Shown here in pieces: positions 9,472 to 20,372 of a DNA stretch of 64,000 nucleotides. The DNA is from Archangium violaceum (lineage in GTDB: Bacteria; Myxococcota; Myxococcia; Myxococcales; Myxococcaceae). Made by a program: the position numbers and the translations under genes. Under the pieces are notes generated by a model that did no database searches, was not told where the DNA came from, and was given only the letters and a program-made list of their open reading frames with translations. Location: NCBI RefSeq assembly GCF_016859125.1, contig NZ_CP069338.1, positions 11,845,501 through 11,909,500 on the forward strand, given 5' to 3'. How positions within the stretch are numbered: position 1 is the stretch's first letter; every line of letters starts with the position of its first letter.

Positions 9472-10341
9472 ATGAACTTCGAATTCGAGCACATGGGCAC
9501 CGCCACCCCCTTCGAGCTCCCCGAGGGCATCCACCTGCTGGGCGGAGGCGAGGAGGACCAGGTGCGACTGGAGGGACTCCCCCCGAGCCTCCTGACGCTG
9601 CGCATCGAGAGCCAACGCCTGATGGTGGAGGCCACCCGTACCTTCACGGTGGGGGGCGTGATGGTACCGCCGGGAGTCCCCCGCCTCGTGCTGCCCGGCG
9701 AGGTGCTGGGCCTGCCCGAGAGCATGAGCCTGCGGGTGATGGACTCCCACGCGGAGACCGAGCGGCAGGTGGGCACCGTGGCCGTGCTCAAACACCTCCT
9801 CATGGACACGGAGCAGCCACCGCCCTCCCGGGCCGCCGCCCTGATCTGCCTCACCGGGGCGGACGTGGGCCGCGCCTTCGCCCTCGCCGAGGCGAACACC
9901 GAGCTCGGCCGGAGCAGGGAGGTGTCCGTACGCCTGAGGGATCCCGCCGTATCACGACGCCATGCGCGCATCCGCCACCAGGAGGGCACCTTCCTCCTGG
10001 AGGACCTGGACAGCCCCAATGGCGTCTACCTGAACGGCCAACGGGTACTGAAGCCCTCCCCCCTCCACGAAGGCGACGTCATCGAAATGGGCCGGACGTT
10101 GCTGCGCTTCCAGGCCCCCATGGCGGAGCCTCCTCCCCCGGCCCCCGCCCCGAGCGAGGCCCCCGTCGAGAACGCGACCCCCGCCCCGAGCGAGGCCCCC
10201 GTCGAGAACGCGACCCCCGCGGCACTCTCCGGCGAGGACATGCCGGAGCGCCCGCGGGTGCGCTGGGAGTGGTGGCTCATCGGCCTCGGGGCGACGCTGG
10301 CCCTGGTGGGGCTGCTCGCCACCTATGCCATGGCGGCTTGA
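9472..10341 (+). CDS. FHA-domain protein with C-terminal membrane anchor
   Basis: 289 residues from ATG 9472. An N-terminal region resembling a second, degenerate FHA-like module (residues 1-95) is followed by a clear FHA domain at about 120-215 with ELGRSREVSVRL, SRRHARI and SPNGVYLNG. A proline-rich linker carries two exact 12-residue repeats. A single membrane helix (WWLIGLGATLALVGLLATYAM) ends the protein, so it is tail-anchored with FHA in the cytoplasm. The upstream start is rejected because the extra residues lack homology-like character. Confidence 0.8.
   Translation: MNFEFEHMGTATPFELPEGIHLLGGGEEDQVRLEGLPPSLLTLRIESQRLMVEATRTFTVGGVMVPPGVPRLVLPGEVLGLPESMSLRVMDSHAETERQVGTVAVLKHLLMDTEQPPPSRAAALICLTGADVGRAFALAEANTELGRSREVSVRLRDPAVSRRHARIRHQEGTFLLEDLDSPNGVYLNGQRVLKPSPLHEGDVIEMGRTLLRFQAPMAEPPPPAPAPSEAPVENATPAPSEAPVENATPAALSGEDMPERPRVRWEWWLIGLGATLALVGLLATYAMAA
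10144..10215 (+). repeat. Two 36-bp tandem repeats inside the FHA gene linker
   Basis: The 36-bp unit at 10144-10179 is repeated without change at 10180-10215. It encodes PAPSEAPVENAT twice in the linker between the FHA domain and the membrane helix. Identity at the DNA level suggests a recent duplication that could change linker length. Confidence 0.9.
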
Positions 10342-10344
10342 AGC

Positions 10345-10779
10345 TCAGGCGCGCAGCGGCGTGAGACCGGAGCGCTCGATGAGCAGGTGCGCCAGGTGGC
10401 GGTGATGCGCGAAGAGGCTGGTGAAGTGCACGAAGCCCCGGCTGCCACGCACGGCGTACACCGTCACCGGCCCGGGCAGCACCTCCACCTTGCGGATGTC
10501 CGCGAAGGAGAAGCGCCGAGTGCGCACCAGCCCCCGGTACGTCATGCCTCCCGCGTCCACCACGATGCGGGTGCGGCCGTAATACGTCACCGACACACCG
10601 AAGAAGAGGACGAAGAAGACCGCCGAGAGGAACGTCTGGACCGGAACTCCTTCGAAGCGCAGTAGGTACACCAGGACGCCCAGCCAGAGCAGCGTCGCGG
10701 CGCCCATGATGGCCGCGAGCACAGCGTGTGGGCGGAACACCTGCTTGCCTGCCTTCTGATCGCCCCCATTCATACCCAT
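10345..10779 (-). CDS. Bacterial PH-like membrane protein
   Basis: 144 residues if started at ATG 10779; ATG 10773 is nearly as likely. Two membrane helices (about 18-60) are followed by a C-terminal half resembling bacterial PH domains (RIVVDAGGMTYRGLVRTRRFSFADI). Such proteins are generally membrane-associated and of unknown role. The gene converges with the FHA gene (3-bp gap) and is followed by nothing on its own strand, so it is probably a single unit. Confidence 0.65.
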   Translation of the reverse strand: MGMNGGDQKAGKQVFRPHAVLAAIMGAATLLWLGVLVYLLRFEGVPVQTFLSAVFFVLFFGVSVTYYGRTRIVVDAGGMTYRGLVRTRRFSFADIRKVEVLPGPVTVYAVRGSRGFVHFTSLFAHHRHLAHLLIERSGLTPLRA

Positions 10780-10857
10780 GAAGCTAAGACGGGAGGCTGA
10801 CATACGCCACCGGCTCCCTCGCTTTCCCGGCAAGGGAGTCGATGGAATGACTTCCAG

Positions 10858-10881
10858 GAAACTCCGGGTGTCCGGAGTTTC
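10858..10881 (-). terminator. Perfect 10-bp hairpin downstream of purA
   Basis: GAAACTCCGG and CCGGAGTTTC pair perfectly around a GTGT loop 15 bp after the purA stop. Only three T residues sit in the distal arm, so it is a weak or bidirectional terminator candidate. Confidence 0.55.
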
Positions 10882-10896
10882 TCTACTCCGGGCGAC

Positions 10897-12243
<1,347 letters not shown>

Positions 12244-12280
12244 TCACCGGGATGGAATGGGAAGAAGGAGGATCCCCCGG

Positions 12281-15200
12281 TCAGGCCCGAGCCCCGGGAT
12301 GACAGTGTCCAACGTAGCCACACGCCATCGTCTGGCAGACCGATGGCTCCCTGCCAGGCCAGCGACCGCGGACGTCCGCCTCCACCAGCCCCCGGGCCGC
12401 CTCTCGCAGGCGCTCGGCGATGGCCGCCAAGTCCACGGTGGGTGCGGGGAACTCAGGCTCCGGGACATCGTCTCCCAGGAAGGCCACACCGACCTCCACG
12501 GGGACGCCCTCGCGCACCAGCCGCCGAGCGGCCAACGACAGGGTCGCCAGTGCGTCCGCATGGGCCGCCGTCCCCCGAGGCGAGCGCGGGCCCGGTTTGA
12601 AGAGCACGACCCGAGCCTCGCCCGCCGGCGTCTCCCACAGGAGGTCCACCTCGCCCTCGAGGGCCGCCGACGTTTCACCCGGCAACGCCAGCACGAAGGG
12701 CAACGCGCGATGCACACTCGACACGGGCGCCGAGGCCAGACGGCGGGCGAACGCGGTGCCCAGGAAGCGCTCCACCGTGGCGAGCGCCTCCGCCACCCCG
12801 TCCTCGCCCACCTCCCAGCCGACCTCCCGCACGAGCGCCTCCAGGCGGGACCGCTGCTCGGGGGCGGGCGTCCCGGCGAGGCGGAAGTCCACCACCCGAA
12901 GCAGGGTCAGCACCCGATCCGAGACGCTCGGAGTGGGTGCGCCCCAGGCGTCCCTCTCGATGTACGGCGAGGAATCGCGCGGCGGCAGCTCCCAGGGCGC
13001 CCCCTCCGCGCGTAGACCGAGCCGGTGCACGTACCGGTAGCGGCGCGGGCAGACGAGGAAGTCCTGCACGGCCTCGGTCCCCACGGAGATCACCCCGGGC
13101 GCGGACAGTGCCGTGCCCTCGTGGATCCGCTGCAACGCCGCCTCGACGCGAGCCTCCTGCTCCGACAGGTCCACGTCCTCCGGCTCGTCCGCCTCCGGGG
13201 GCGCGGGAAGGGTGTCCACGTCCAGGTCCTCGACGAGCCCGCGCAGCCGCGTGTCCTCCTCCAACCGCTTGTCGAGCAGGCACCACCACGAGTCGGACGC
13301 GCCGCGCTCCTCGCCTCCAGAGAGGATGAGCCTGTCCTGTGCGCGGGTGAGCGCGACGTACAGCAGGCGCCGGTACTCGGCCGTCTCGCGCCGCTTCAGC
13401 TCGTCCTTCACCTGGTCGAAGCGGGGGGAGCGGTACTTGTCGAGGCTGTCCGGCAACCACGGTCGCAGGCAGAGGCCATGGGTGCGCTCGAAGAGGGCCC
13501 GCCCGCTGCTGAAGCGCCGCAGGCTGCCGAGCGAGGGCACCACCACCACCGGCCACTCCAGGCCCTTGGCGCGGTGGATGGTGAGGAGTTGCACCGCGCG
13601 AGGGTCGCCCGCCTCCAGCAGATCCGCCTGGGCCTCGGTGGGCTCCTCGTTGGCCAGCCGCTGCAGCTCGCGGGCGAAGGTCACACAGCCGCCCGTGCCA
13701 CGCTCGTCGCGCCGGCCCGCCAGCGCGAGCAGCTTCTCCACGTTGGCGCTCGACTGCTCCGCGTATGGAGTCCCCGCCAGGGCCTCGCGGTATCCCGTCA
13801 CGTCCAGCGCGGCTTGCAGCAGGGCACGCACGCCGAGCCGATCCCTCTCTTCCCGCAGCGAGGGCAGTGCGGTGAGGAAACGCTCCAGCCTCGCCCGTTC
13901 TCCCTCGGGCAGCTTCTCCAGGGCGGAGGAGCCCGCCTTGTCCACGGCGGGCAGGGTCAGGCCCTCGGGCCCGGCGAGCCTGAAGAGCGAAGCGTCCGAC
14001 AGTCCCACCAACGGAGAGCGCAGCACGGCCGCGAAGGCGAGCGAGTCCTCGGGATCCGCCAGCAGCGACAGCAGCGAGGCCAGATCCAACACCTCCTGAG
14101 CGCCGTAGAAACCGCGCCCGCGCAGCACCCGGTGCGGAATCCCGTGACGAATGAGCGCCTGCCGGTACACCTCCAGGTGCGTGAAGGTCCGGAAGAGCAT
14201 GGCCACATCCCCGCCTCGCACGGGGCGCCGCTCCGCGCTCTCCTTGCCCACCGCCACCAGGGGCTCCGCGCCCGGGGCCAGCATGACCTTCAGCCGCTTC
14301 GCCACCGACTCGGCGTCCGCCAGGCGCAGCTCGCCCGTGGAGAGCTCCTCGTCATCCAGCAGGAGCCGCTCCACCACGGGAGCGGGCATCGGCGCCGGGC
14401 GCACCGGAAGCAGGTCATCCCCCTTGGGGTCATAGACCACTTCGTACGAGCGCGCTCCGCCCTCCCCCGCCACCAGCACGCCCGCGAAGGCCTGGTTGAA
14501 GAAGTCGAGCAGCGGCGGCACCGAGCGCCGGTTGTGCTGGAGGTAGTCGCGCACACCGCCCTCGGCCTCGATCTTCTTCGCCAACACCTCGAACACGGAG
14601 ACGTCCGCGCCGCGGAACTCGTAGATGGACTGCTTGCGGTCACCCACCGCGCACAGGAAGGCGGGCTCCAACGGCAGCGCGGCCACCAGGTCCTCGTCCG
14701 GACGCAGCGGGCGCGGGCCTCCATCGCGCTTCTCGGCCAACAGCAGCACCAGCTCAAGCTGCAGGCGGTTGGTGTCCTGGAACTCGTCCACGAGCAACGC
14801 TCCCAGGCGCTCCTGCACCTGACGGCGGAAGTCCGGGAGGTCTCGCAGCAGGTCGCGCGTCTTCACCAGCAGCGCGGTGAAGTCCAGGGCGTTGCGCCGG
14901 ACGAACTCCTCCTCGTGGCGCGCCTCCACCTGCGCGAGCAGCGAGCGGAACGAGGCCTCGAAGGGCGCGGTGCGCCACCCGGCGTACGCGTCCTCCAGAC
15001 GCATCACCGAGCCGTCGCTCTTCCCGAAGAGGAGCCAGTACAGCTCCTTCATCGAGTTGCCCGGCTCCTTCCTCAGCCGGCGCACGTCACGGCCGTCATC
15101 GAGGAAGGCCGCCTTGAGCGAAGGCAACCGCTCGGGCTCGAAGCAGTTCTCCGGCGTGAGACCCTCGAGCGCGCCCTCGAGCGCCTCGCGCAGGTTGCTC

Positions 15201-15934
15201 CACTCGCCCTTGGCATCCAGCTCGCGCACGGTGGCGCAGAGCTGACGGCACCGCTCGACGAGCTTCTCCAGTGCGGCACGGGCCTCGTCCGCGTCGGAGA
15301 TACGAGCCTCCGCCGCGCGCAGTCCTTCCTCACGCAGCTTGCCGTAGGTGGCGGCCAGCGAGGACACCAGGCCCTCGGTGAAGTCCGACCCCGAGAAGGT
15401 CAGCTCCTGGCACAGCTCGCGCACGCCCGCGTCACCGGCCTCCAGCGCGTCCAGAACCACGCGCTCACACACGTCCACCACGAGCGTGCGGGCCTCCAGC
15501 TCATCGAGCACCTCGAAGGACGAGTCCACGCCCGAGCCCGGCGGAGCACGGCGCAGCAACTGACCGCACAGCGAGTGGAAGGTGCCCACGGATGCCGAGC
15601 CCAGCTCCTCGCGCAGGGCGCGCCAGGTGTCCCGCGAGGGGAAGGGACGGTCCAGCCGCTCGAGCGAGGCCCGCAGCACCGGCTCCTTCACGTCCTTGGG
15701 CTCGGACTGCACGAGCACATCCAGACGATCCCTCACACGCGCGCGCATCTCCGCGGCGGCCTTGTCGGTGAACGTCACCATGCACAGCCGTGAGGGACGC
15801 AGGGGCTTCGCCCCCTCGCGCGCACCGGACAACAGGTGCAGCGTCATCGTCACCAGGCTGTACGTCTTGCCCGCGCCGGCACCCGCCATCAGGGCGAGGT
15901 TCTTCTCCAGCGCCAGGGGAGAGGCCTCACTCAT
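12281..15934 (-). CDS. addA: AddA/RecB-type UvrD-family helicase subunit
   Basis: 1217 residues. Helicase motifs of superfamily 1A are present: GAGAGKT (about 18-24), DEFQDTN, GDRKQSIYEFRGAD, TIHRAKGLEWPVVVVP and YVALTRAQDRLILSG. The C-terminus carries a RecB-like nuclease region beginning near FLVCPRRYRYVH and ending with a cysteine cluster (CQTMACGYVGHC). In the nuclease core the expected D-x-K is VLFK, so the acidic metal ligand seems replaced by Leu. With addB it would resect double-strand breaks for RecA. Its start overlaps the end of addB by 8 bp, showing translational coupling. Confidence 0.88.
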   Translation of the reverse strand: MSEASPLALEKNLALMAGAGAGKTYSLVTMTLHLLSGAREGAKPLRPSRLCMVTFTDKAAAEMRARVRDRLDVLVQSEPKDVKEPVLRASLERLDRPFPSRDTWRALREELGSASVGTFHSLCGQLLRRAPPGSGVDSSFEVLDELEARTLVVDVCERVVLDALEAGDAGVRELCQELTFSGSDFTEGLVSSLAATYGKLREEGLRAAEARISDADEARAALEKLVERCRQLCATVRELDAKGEWSNLREALEGALEGLTPENCFEPERLPSLKAAFLDDGRDVRRLRKEPGNSMKELYWLLFGKSDGSVMRLEDAYAGWRTAPFEASFRSLLAQVEARHEEEFVRRNALDFTALLVKTRDLLRDLPDFRRQVQERLGALLVDEFQDTNRLQLELVLLLAEKRDGGPRPLRPDEDLVAALPLEPAFLCAVGDRKQSIYEFRGADVSVFEVLAKKIEAEGGVRDYLQHNRRSVPPLLDFFNQAFAGVLVAGEGGARSYEVVYDPKGDDLLPVRPAPMPAPVVERLLLDDEELSTGELRLADAESVAKRLKVMLAPGAEPLVAVGKESAERRPVRGGDVAMLFRTFTHLEVYRQALIRHGIPHRVLRGRGFYGAQEVLDLASLLSLLADPEDSLAFAAVLRSPLVGLSDASLFRLAGPEGLTLPAVDKAGSSALEKLPEGERARLERFLTALPSLREERDRLGVRALLQAALDVTGYREALAGTPYAEQSSANVEKLLALAGRRDERGTGGCVTFARELQRLANEEPTEAQADLLEAGDPRAVQLLTIHRAKGLEWPVVVVPSLGSLRRFSSGRALFERTHGLCLRPWLPDSLDKYRSPRFDQVKDELKRRETAEYRRLLYVALTRAQDRLILSGGEERGASDSWWCLLDKRLEEDTRLRGLVEDLDVDTLPAPPEADEPEDVDLSEQEARVEAALQRIHEGTALSAPGVISVGTEAVQDFLVCPRRYRYVHRLGLRAEGAPWELPPRDSSPYIERDAWGAPTPSVSDRVLTLLRVVDFRLAGTPAPEQRSRLEALVREVGWEVGEDGVAEALATVERFLGTAFARRLASAPVSSVHRALPFVLALPGETSAALEGEVDLLWETPAGEARVVLFKPGPRSPRGTAAHADALATLSLAARRLVREGVPVEVGVAFLGDDVPEPEFPAPTVDLAAIAERLREAARGLVEADVRGRWPGREPSVCQTMACGYVGHCHPGARA

Positions 15935-18900
15935 ACGAAGAGCCCTCCTCTTCCACGAGCCGCCGCTCGGTGATGCGGCACACGGGGCGGTAGCCGCAGC
16001 TCCCGCAGTCCTTCGGTCTCATGGCGAACTGCCCCGCCCTCACCGTGCGGATCAGCGCCTCCACCGCGTTGGCCAGGTTGGGCTTCGCCTCCGCCGCCAT
16101 CCGCGCCCGCACCTCCGGCTCGGTGGACAGCAGTTCCTCCAGCTCCACCGCGTCCTTCTCCAACACCTCCGAGAGGTAGATGACCTCTCCCGTCCGCAGC
16201 GAGAACCACGCGGCCTGGCGCGTGTTCCGGTGACCACTCGCCCGGGCCGCGTACAGGTACAGCGGGAGCTGGAAGTCCGAATCGAGCAGCTTCTTCTTCA
16301 GCTCCGACTTCGACAGCTTGCCGGACTTGTAGTCGATGACGCCCACCTCGCCGCCCGCCATGTCCAACCGGTCGATGGTGCCCTCGAAGTGGATGACCTC
16401 CTCACCAACCTGGAGCGTCACCTCGTTCCACCCCTCCGCCGGGTTGCGAGGCCCGAAGCGCAGCTCGAAGCCCGCGGGCTCGAAGCGCTCGAACGGCAGC
16501 CCCCGCCGCTCGTCCATGAGGATGCGGCGAACCATGTTCTTCGCCCGCTCGCGCGCCAGGCGCCACAGCGCCGGGTGACCCACGTAGTGCCGCTGCTCGA
16601 AGTGCGCCCGCACCTCGTCCAGCACCGCGTCCAACAGCTCCTCCGGCAGCTCGTCGAGACCCCGGCCCAGCAGCTTGCGCTCCTTGAGCCGCTTGAAGAA
16701 CTCCTCCAGCACGCGGTGCCAGAAGATGCCCTGCCCCCGGCGGTCGAAATCCTCTCCGGGCTGCTCCGGCTCGGGCACCTTCAGTCCATAGGACACGAAC
16801 CCCTGGAAGCCACAGTTGCCGAAGCGGGCCAACGCCGAGGCCGACAGAGGCCGGTCCGCGTCGAAGCGGAAGGCCTCGCGAACGGCCTCGCTCAGGGCCG
16901 GGTCATCCACCGCTCCGGTGTAGCGGCCAGCGCCCTTCCGCGTGTCGCCGAAGAAGTGCAGGCGTTCGATCTCCACCTGCACCATCTCCTTCGCCGCGGC
17001 GAGCCACGGCGCGCCCTCGAAGCGGCTCCTGATGACGTTCCGGGCGGGATCCGGCGCGGAGACGCGCAACCGCTCGATCGCGAGCGACTCCAACACCACG
17101 CGCTGGCGCAGCTCCGACTCCGTGAGCACCTCGTCGAGCGGTGCGATGGCCGGCAGCGAGCGCGCCACCCACGAGGCCCCCGTCAGCCGCCGCACCTCCT
17201 CCAGGAAGGCCGAGGGCGCCTGCTCCTGACCTCCCGGGCCCTCCACCGAGAAGGACAGGCTCACCGTCTCCTCGGCGGCGGCCAGGACGCTGGCGAACAG
17301 GAGCCGGTCCTCGGTGAGGCGCCACGGCGCGCGATCCTCGAACTCGCCGCCCGTGAGACGGAAGATGTCCCGGCTCAGGTGCTTGTTGAGGGCGATGCGC
17401 TCGGCGTCACCCAGCAGCGGATTGGGCTCCTCGCGGCCGGGGAAGCGGCCCTCGGCCAGTCCTCCGAGGAAGACATGGGCGAAGGAGCGCCCCTCCAGCT
17501 CGGAGACGTCCAGCACCTCCACGGCGCCCGTCGCGGGCCCACGCGCGGGCAGGTGCACGTCGCGCATCGCGTCCTGCAGCCAACGGCCGAAGGTGCGCCG
17601 CCTCAACCGGGGCCCGCCGCCCACCACCGCGAGCGTCCGCTCCAGCTCCCGCACCCGCGTCGCGAGCGCGACCCGCGCCGCATCGTCCCGGGCTCGCGCA
17701 TCCAGCCGCAGCGCGCCCAACCCCTCGTCCGAGGGCGCATCCAGCGCGCCCTCCGAGTCCATCAACCCCAGCCGCTGCACCACCTGCCACCAGGCGGCGA
17801 GCAGCTCCGAGGCCTGCCCCTGCTCCGGAATGCGGCGGCAGGACTCCAGCAGCAAGAGGCACCGCTCGCGCAGCACCCGGGCCTCGTGGGCGCGCCGCTG
17901 CTCCTTCGGGCGCACCTGCTCCGGCAGCGGCTCCAGCCGCTTCGCCAGGGCCTCCAGGCGGAGCTCATACGCCCCCTTCCCTCGCGTCGCGCCCAGCCGG
18001 TCGTCCCGGACGGCCGCGAGCGTCAGGAGCGTCGCCGGAGCCTCGGGTGCCCCCCGGGAGAGCGCGGGCGCATAGCGGCTGGAGACCAGCTCCGCCACGC
18101 GCTCGGCGGGGAAGCCATCCTCCACCAGCAGCGGCAGCTCCAACGCCAGACGTACCGGGCCGGCCAACGCGAGCGGCTCGCCCCAGGGCAGGCGCACGGG
18201 CACTCCCAGTTCCGTGAGCGCATCCGCCAACCAGCGGGCCTCGGGCCCCAGGTCGCGCCACGCCACGGCGATGCTCCCAGGAGGAACCCCGTCGGACACC
18301 AACCGGCGCACGTCCCGGGCGATGAGCCGGGCCTCGTCCCGAGCCGCCCCGGCGCTCCACATCCGCAGGCCCTCCACCGCGTCCCGGAGCACGTCCTTCC
18401 GAGCCCGGGGCGAGAAGAGGTGACGGCCGAGCTCCACCATCGGGCGGGACTCGAAGGTGACGTCCGCCTTGAAGAGGTCCACGTGGGGAAGTGTCTCGCC
18501 GCGGTTCTCGAAGGCGCGGAAGAGGGCCGCCAGGGCCGCGTCCGCCACCGGGGAGCCACCCACCGGAGTCTCCACGCGCAGGGTCACCCGGCGCGCATCA
18601 CAGGCGGCCGCCAGGGCCATCAACAGCTCCAGCTTGGAGGGGCGCACGTCGTAGACGCCGTGCAGCACGAGCGTGCCCACGTCATCCCAGGCCGCGGGCC
18701 AGGCGTTGCGCTCCAGCGCCTCGCGCGCGCCACGCACCACGTCCTCGCGATCCGCCAGGCCCAGCTCGGCCATCTTCTGCTCGTAGGCGTGGTGCAGCAG
18801 GGCGAGCGTCCGGACGCGGTTGCGCCGCTCGGGAGGGAGCACCTCCAGCGCATCCTGCAACTCGCGCGGGGAGAGCCGGCCGGCCTTGAGATCCAGCAGG

Positions 18901-19181
18901 ACGTCCAGCGCGGCTCGGGCGAAGGCGGGCTCGTGGACGAAGTCGCCGAAGGGCGTGGCGCCCAGCCCCTGCGCCAGCGAGCCCACCACGGTGCGCGCCG
19001 CGAGGGGCGGGCACGGGCGCCGTCCCAACTCGCGTGCCCCGCCGAGTGCCTCCAGGAAGCCGTCCCAGGTGAGGAAGGCATCTCCCCGGACGACTCCAGC
19101 GGCGCTCCGGGCCGCGCGCAAGGCGGCCTGTCGGCGACCGGTATCGGGGTAGACCTGGAGGGTACGACGGGGAGAGGACAT
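15927..19181 (-). CDS. addB: AddB-type PD-(D/E)XK nuclease subunit
   Basis: 1084 residues. The N-terminus lacks a Walker A loop, as expected for an inactivated helicase half. The C-terminal nuclease has FEGTIDRLDM and GVIDYKSGK, the intact PD-(D/E)XK catalytic elements. Cysteines in FGNCGF and CGSCGYRPVC are placed like the AddB iron-sulfur staple. It is the first gene of an addB-addA unit with an 8-bp overlap. Assignment as AddB rather than the AdnA type of actinobacteria rests on order and domain content and is not certain. Confidence 0.85.
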   Translation of the reverse strand: MSSPRRTLQVYPDTGRRQAALRAARSAAGVVRGDAFLTWDGFLEALGGARELGRRPCPPLAARTVVGSLAQGLGATPFGDFVHEPAFARAALDVLLDLKAGRLSPRELQDALEVLPPERRNRVRTLALLHHAYEQKMAELGLADREDVVRGAREALERNAWPAAWDDVGTLVLHGVYDVRPSKLELLMALAAACDARRVTLRVETPVGGSPVADAALAALFRAFENRGETLPHVDLFKADVTFESRPMVELGRHLFSPRARKDVLRDAVEGLRMWSAGAARDEARLIARDVRRLVSDGVPPGSIAVAWRDLGPEARWLADALTELGVPVRLPWGEPLALAGPVRLALELPLLVEDGFPAERVAELVSSRYAPALSRGAPEAPATLLTLAAVRDDRLGATRGKGAYELRLEALAKRLEPLPEQVRPKEQRRAHEARVLRERCLLLLESCRRIPEQGQASELLAAWWQVVQRLGLMDSEGALDAPSDEGLGALRLDARARDDAARVALATRVRELERTLAVVGGGPRLRRRTFGRWLQDAMRDVHLPARGPATGAVEVLDVSELEGRSFAHVFLGGLAEGRFPGREEPNPLLGDAERIALNKHLSRDIFRLTGGEFEDRAPWRLTEDRLLFASVLAAAEETVSLSFSVEGPGGQEQAPSAFLEEVRRLTGASWVARSLPAIAPLDEVLTESELRQRVVLESLAIERLRVSAPDPARNVIRSRFEGAPWLAAAKEMVQVEIERLHFFGDTRKGAGRYTGAVDDPALSEAVREAFRFDADRPLSASALARFGNCGFQGFVSYGLKVPEPEQPGEDFDRRGQGIFWHRVLEEFFKRLKERKLLGRGLDELPEELLDAVLDEVRAHFEQRHYVGHPALWRLARERAKNMVRRILMDERRGLPFERFEPAGFELRFGPRNPAEGWNEVTLQVGEEVIHFEGTIDRLDMAGGEVGVIDYKSGKLSKSELKKKLLDSDFQLPLYLYAARASGHRNTRQAAWFSLRTGEVIYLSEVLEKDAVELEELLSTEPEVRARMAAEAKPNLANAVEALIRTVRAGQFAMRPKDCGSCGYRPVCRITERRLVEEEGSSYE

Positions 19182-19221
19182 ACGGGGGCGGGGATTCTAG
19201 AACGGGGCGAGGGGCGCATTT

Positions 19222-20133
19222 ATGCTCGCCGACATGCCTTCTGCCCTCTACGTTCTAGCGCTCGCCTCCCTGCTTGCCACCTCCCCCGTGTTGGCCGAGG
19301 CCCCGCCCCGGGCCCAACAGGCGGCGGACGCCCCTACGCTCCATGAGTTGAACTTCAACTGGACGCGCGACGGGCTCATCACGGGCGTCGCGGGGGTGCT
19401 GTGGATCGGCAGCGAGGCCCTCTTCAAGGAGCAGCTCGTCCCGAAGACCTGCCGCTGGTGCGATCGCTCGGCGGACGGCGCGGACACGCTCAACGGACTG
19501 GACCGATGGGGCCGGGGCATCGCGGCGAAGACCCCGGAGGGCCGTGATCGCTGGGACACGTGGAGTGACGTCATCGACTTCGGCGTGCTGCCGGTGGGCG
19601 TGCTCGGGGCGCAGTACCTGCTGGGCTCGGCGAGCGGGGCGCCGCCGCGCTACTTCGCGCAGGACGCCACCATCATCATCGAGTCGGTGGTGATCGCCTC
19701 CGTGGTGAACCAGGGCGTGAAGTTCGCCGTCGGCCGCGAGCGCCCCTTCGTGCACGTGCTGCCCGAGGACCAGAAGGGCCTGACCGAGCACCCCAACGAC
19801 AACAACCTGTCCTTCTACAGCGGACACACGAACATGGCCTTCGCGATCGTCACGGCGGCGGGCACGGTGTCCGAACTGCGGGGCTACAAGAACCGCTGGC
19901 TCATCTGGGCGGTGGGCCTGCCGGCGGCGGCGTCGGTGGGGCTGCTGCGCATGGGCGCGGACAAGCACTACCTCACCGACGTACTGGTGGGCGCGGCGGC
20001 CGGCACCCTCTTCGGCGTGGGCGTGCCCCTGCTGCTCCACGGGCGCCAACAGCAGGCGCAGCCGCGAGCCGCGGACATGTCCATGAACGTGTCCGGCGGC
20101 CTCGGCGGCGTGGTGCTGTCCGGGCAATTCTAG
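19222..20133 (+). CDS. PAP2-family phosphatase, exported or membrane-bound
   Basis: 303 residues with a signal peptide (residues about 5-26 from ATG 19222; ATG 19234 also possible). All three PAP2 phosphatase signatures are visible: KFAVGRERPF (K-x6-RP), YSGHTN (SGH) and DKHYLTDVLVG (H-x3-D). The catalytic histidines are therefore present. Hydrophobic helices around these fit a membrane lipid or undecaprenyl phosphate phosphatase, but the substrate cannot be told. GAGGGG lies 7 nt before the chosen start. It is divergent from addB. Confidence 0.85.
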   Translation: MLADMPSALYVLALASLLATSPVLAEAPPRAQQAADAPTLHELNFNWTRDGLITGVAGVLWIGSEALFKEQLVPKTCRWCDRSADGADTLNGLDRWGRGIAAKTPEGRDRWDTWSDVIDFGVLPVGVLGAQYLLGSASGAPPRYFAQDATIIIESVVIASVVNQGVKFAVGRERPFVHVLPEDQKGLTEHPNDNNLSFYSGHTNMAFAIVTAAGTVSELRGYKNRWLIWAVGLPAAASVGLLRMGADKHYLTDVLVGAAAGTLFGVGVPLLLHGRQQQAQPRAADMSMNVSGGLGGVVLSGQF

Positions 20134-20142
20134 GAGCCACTC

Positions 20143-20372
20143 GGTATGACGGTGTCGTCTGCCTTCTGAGTCAACTCGCACCGGTGTACGCGCTCTACGC
20201 GTCCCATGTGGAGAAGACGAGCCCCCCGAGCGGAAGGCCTGGCTCCGCTTCCCACCGGTTCCGCCCGAGTTCCAATCCCACGAGGCGAAGCTCGCCAGGC
20301 TCATCGAGTCCACGTTCGGATTCACCCGCCTGGCCAACGAGGTCCTCTTCACCCCCGTGTGGATTGACGAGC
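20143..20372 (+). pseudogene. Frameshifted fragment of an unrecognised gene
   Basis: Right after the PAP2 stop one frame reads RYDGVVCLLSQLAPVYALY..HVEK. After loss of one base near 20215, the next frame reads DEPPERKAWLRFPPVPPEF.. to ..LFTPVWIDEP. Together they look like the C-terminal about 75 residues of a real protein with ordinary myxobacterial codon choice, but no start or upstream domain exists. I do not recognise the family. It converges on the glycosyltransferase stop. Confidence 0.5.

Noticed and set aside
13025-15793. 922-residue open frame antisense to addA
   Set aside because: GC-rich third positions keep the antisense frame open; the product is Arg/Leu/Gln/His-rich with no domain, while the minus strand encodes clear helicase motifs.
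15582-19346. 1254-residue open frame antisense to addB
   Set aside because: Same shadow effect; the sense strand carries a complete nuclease domain and iron-sulfur cysteines.
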